Assembly (NCBI GenBank): GCA_002898915.1
Contig: BEHO01000052.1
Span: 1 to 7,262 of the forward strand
Direction of reading: 5' to 3'
DNA from: a bacterium HR12
GTDB lineage: Bacteria; Actinomycetota; UBA4738; HRBIN12
DNA length: 7,262 nucleotides
The first letter of the stretch is position 1. The number at the start of each line of letters is the position of its first letter. Positions 5,453 to 7,262 of the stretch are shown here, piece after piece. Below the pieces are notes generated by a model. The model had not been told where the DNA came from, did not search any database, and was given only the letters and a program-made list of their open reading frames with translations. The position numbers and the translations under genes are program-made.

Positions 5453-5983
5453 TTGCTCGCCGCAGAACCGCTCTGGATCGTGCTGCGCTTCCTGCACATC
5501 GTCTCGGGGGCTCTCTGGGTCGGGTCCGCGTTCCTCTTCGTGGCGTTCATCGGGCCCTCGGCGGCGGAGGTCGGTCCGAGCGCGGGTCCGCTCCTCAGCG
5601 TCGTCGTGAAGAAGCGCCGGGCGGCGAAGATCATCACCTGGCTCGGCATGACCGCCGTCACCGCGGGATGGGTCCTCTGGTTCCTGAACCTGCGCGACCA
5701 CGGCGGTCTCGGCGACTGGGTCGGCTCGAGCTTCGGCCTGGCGATCACCATCGGGGCCGTCCTGGCGACGACCACGTTCTTCGTCGGCGCCTACGGGGTC
5801 GGGAAGAACGTCGAGCGCCTGGTCGACCTGGCTGACGCGATCGCGGCCGCGGGCGGACCTCCGACCCCTGCGCAGCAGACCGAGATGGCCCGCCTCCAGG
5901 CGGCGCTCGAGAAGTACGGCAAGCTCGACCTCGTCCTGCTCCTGCTCGCCATCGGGGCGATGTCGACCGCTCGCTACTGGTAG
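5453..5983 (+). CDS. Four-TM membrane protein, CopD/DUF2269-like
   Basis: This is a 176-residue integral membrane protein with helices at about residues 6-33, 59-80, 93-117 and 158-174. The first helix carries RFLHIVSGALWVGSAFL; the L-H-x(6)-W-x-G pattern (His15, Trp22) resembles the CopD and DUF2269 membrane families, in which a histidine at this place may bind metal or heme. A basic loop, KKRRAAK (53-59), follows the first helix. A Pro/Gly-rich stretch, GGPPTPAQQTEMARLQ, precedes the last helix and the protein ends in TARYW. The family assignment is by motif only and could be wrong; copper transport is not shown. The start is TTG 5453, supported by GGAGGGA. It is divergent from the four-TM coiled-coil gene and 20 bases upstream of tRNA-Leu. 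Confidence 0.82.
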   Translation: MLAAEPLWIVLRFLHIVSGALWVGSAFLFVAFIGPSAAEVGPSAGPLLSVVVKKRRAAKIITWLGMTAVTAGWVLWFLNLRDHGGLGDWVGSSFGLAITIGAVLATTTFFVGAYGVGKNVERLVDLADAIAAAGGPPTPAQQTEMARLQAALEKYGKLDLVLLLLAIGAMSTARYW

Positions 5984-5989
5984 CCGCGG

Positions 5990-5995
5990 TAGGCT
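5990..5995 (+). promoter_or_regulatory. Probable -10 box (TAGGCT) for tRNA-Leu
   Basis: TAGGCT (in CGGTAGGCT) lies between the CopD-like stop codon and tRNA-Leu, 8 bases before the mature 5' end. TCGACC at 5963-5968 is a poor -35 candidate with too long a spacer. Confidence 0.4.
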
Positions 5996-6003
5996 GCCCG
6001 GGC

Positions 6004-6087
6004 GCGAGAGTGGCGGAACCGGGAGACGCGCCGGACTTAGGATCCGGTGGCCGGAAGGCCGTGGGGGTTCGAGTCCCCCCTCTCGCA
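6004..6087 (+). tRNA. tRNA-Leu (anticodon TAG)
   Basis: The acceptor stem GCGAGAG (6004-6010) pairs perfectly with CTCTCGC (6080-6086), and the discriminator is A at 6087. The anticodon stem CCGGA/TCCGG encloses CTTAGGA, with anticodon TAG at 6038-6040. The long variable arm (TGGCCGGAAGGCCG, a GGCC/GGCC hairpin) marks it as a class II tRNA, as expected for leucine. The T stem GGGGG/CCCCC encloses TTCGAGT. No CCA is encoded. Confidence 0.98.
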
Positions 6088-6127
6088 CGGGCTTCAGGCC
6101 CAGCGTCGGCGGCACGATACCTCTTGC

Positions 6128-7262
6128 GTGAGCGATCGCCGAACCGCCGGTCCGCTCGGCGGGCTCGCGCACGTCCTCGTGCTGCTCGCGTCCGCTGGTG
6201 CGCTGGGCGCGACCGTCGACATCGCGTCGCGGCATGAGCCGACGGGGCCGCTCGCGGTTGCCCTCGGCGCGATGCTGGTCGGCTGCGTCGGATCGCTCGT
6301 GCTCATCCCCAGCCGCTCGCGCGTGCTCGCGAGCCAGGCCGATGAGCTCCGTCGGAAGGGGGCGATCCTCGAGGCGACGGCCTACGCCGCCGAACGCCTG
6401 GCGGCCCCCGACGGTCTCGAGCGGGGCCTGGACGACGCGCTCGCCCGCCTCGGGGCGGCGACGGGGGTGAGCCGCGTCTACCTGTACCGGAACGGAACGG
6501 ATCCCGAGGGTCGCCGCACGATGTCGATCACCCACGAGTGGACCGCGCCCGGCGTCCCTCCGACGACCGACGACCCCGAGAACCAGGACTACCCGTACGC
6601 GGTGGGCTTCGAGCACTGGGAGCGAGCCATGTCGGCCGGGCGTCCCGTCCAGGTCCGACGCTCCGAAGCGGAGGGGATCGAGGCGCTCGACATGGACAGC
6701 GAGGGCGCGCGCTCGGTGCTCGCGGTCCCCATCTTCGTCGGCGACGCGTGGTGGGGATTCATCGGGTTCGACGATCGCGAGCGAGAGCGCGTGTGGGACG
6801 AGAGCGAGCTCGACGCCCTGCGGGCCGCGGCCGCCCTCGTCGGGGCCGCCATCAGGACGGACGCGTCCCTGCGCGCGATCCAGGAGGCCGCGCGACGTTT
6901 CCGCACCATCGTCGAGCCGCTCCCGGCCGCCGTCTACCTGGACGGCCTGGACGAGTCGGCCTCGACCCTCTACATGAGCCCGACGGTCACCCCGATCCTC
7001 GGCTACACGCCCGAGGAGTGGATCGCTGACCCCGACCTCTTCCCCAAGATCCTGCACCCCGAGGACCGAGAGGCGGTCCTCGCGGCGAACGCCCGGCACA
7101 ACGAGACCGGCGAGCCCTTCCGCATGGAGTACCGGATGATCGCCAAGGACGGGCGGGTCGTGTGGGTCCGCGACGAGGCGGTCGTCGTCCGCGACGAGCA
7201 CGGGCGCCCCCTCTACTCCCAGGGGTTCCTGCTCGACGTCACCGCGACGAAGCTCGCCGAGG
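6128..7262 (+). CDS. Membrane-anchored GAF-PAS signalling protein, 3' end outside the window
   Basis: The first 378 residues are visible and the frame is open to the window edge. Two membrane helices (about 13-31 and 41-60) are followed by a short linker helix, SQADELRRKGAILEATAYAAE. A GAF domain covers about 90-245; its SVLAVPIFVGDAWWGFIGFDD core (196-216) is typical. A PAS domain with its PAC part covers about 256-378 (FRTIVEPLPAAVYLD, LGYTPEEWI, HPEDRE, EYRMIAKDGRVVWVRDEAV, GFLLDVTATKLAE). Such an array usually precedes a histidine kinase, GGDEF/EAL or phosphatase domain, which must lie downstream; I cannot tell which. The ligand is unknown. GTG 6128 is the first start after the tRNA, with no Shine-Dalgarno, so it may be leaderless. 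It starts 40 bases after tRNA-Leu. Confidence 0.88.
   Translation, partial: MSDRRTAGPLGGLAHVLVLLASAGALGATVDIASRHEPTGPLAVALGAMLVGCVGSLVLIPSRSRVLASQADELRRKGAILEATAYAAERLAAPDGLERGLDDALARLGAATGVSRVYLYRNGTDPEGRRTMSITHEWTAPGVPPTTDDPENQDYPYAVGFEHWERAMSAGRPVQVRRSEAEGIEALDMDSEGARSVLAVPIFVGDAWWGFIGFDDRERERVWDESELDALRAAAALVGAAIRTDASLRAIQEAARRFRTIVEPLPAAVYLDGLDESASTLYMSPTVTPILGYTPEEWIADPDLFPKILHPEDREAVLAANARHNETGEPFRMEYRMIAKDGRVVWVRDEAVVVRDEHGRPLYSQGFLLDVTATKLAE

Noticed and set aside
5318..7201. Very long minus-strand open frame running from 4688 to 7201 (837 codons)
   Set aside because: Only the part up to 5317 encodes the four-TM protein. The rest is antisense to the CopD-like gene, tRNA-Leu and the GAF-PAS gene, is low-complexity Arg/Gly/Asp-rich, and is open only because G+C-rich codons seldom make stops.
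1..7262. CRISPR array, insertion sequence, toxin-antitoxin or defence system
   Set aside because: I saw no spaced direct repeats, transposase motifs, paired small toxin/antitoxin frames or defence-type domains on either strand.

Overview
This is a very G+C-rich, gene-dense chromosomal segment that looks like ordinary bacterial core or near-core DNA. There are no transposases, integrases, phage genes or CRISPR repeats. The lineage is suggested, not proven. High G+C, three tRNA genes without an encoded CCA end, GTG and TTG starts, lipobox lipoproteins, an apparently leaderless gene and TANNNT -10 boxes with no clear -35 fit an uncultured actinobacterium (for example Thermoleophilia-like) or a high-G+C Chloroflexota. 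No rRNA or other marker gene is present to decide.

Layout from left to right. (1) 3-659 (+): the 3' part of a lipoprotein of unknown function. (2) 692-869 (+): tRNA-His(GTG) and tRNA-Lys(CTT), followed by a strong hairpin at 893-923. (3) 934-1125 (-): a 63-residue single-pass membrane protein. (4) 1198-2568 (+): a COG2509-type FAD-dependent dehydrogenase, divergent from the small gene and probably leaderless. (5) 2576-3799 (-): ornithine aminotransferase (rocD), tail-to-tail with the FAD gene; a hairpin covers both stop codons. (6) 3877-4647 (-): a lipoprotein L,D-transpeptidase with an SH3-like domain and a YkuD domain. (7) 4688-5317 (-): a four-TM sensor-like membrane protein that ends in a coiled coil with no catalytic output domain. 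(8) 5453-5983 (+): a four-TM CopD/DUF2269-like protein, divergent from gene 7. (9) 6004-6087 (+): tRNA-Leu(TAG). (10) 6128-7262 (+): the N-terminal part of a membrane-anchored GAF-PAS signalling protein, cut by the window end.

The genes do not form one pathway. rocD points to arginine/ornithine catabolism or proline supply, the transpeptidase to cell-wall cross-linking, and the two TM-plus-coil/GAF-PAS proteins to membrane signalling. Genes 7, 6 and 5 lie in one direction with gaps of 40 and 77 bases, but rocD appears to have its own promoter. The most consistent regulatory signal is a TANNNT box (TACGAT, TAGACT, TACGCT, TATGCT, TAGGCT) just upstream of six of the genes.

I found no clearly new multi-gene system. 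The items most worth checking are the output-less sensor protein, the palindrome overlapping the predicted rocD start site, the conserved promoter set and the small membrane protein with a near-perfect ribosome binding site. Long open frames opposite the real genes are by-products of high G+C and were left out.
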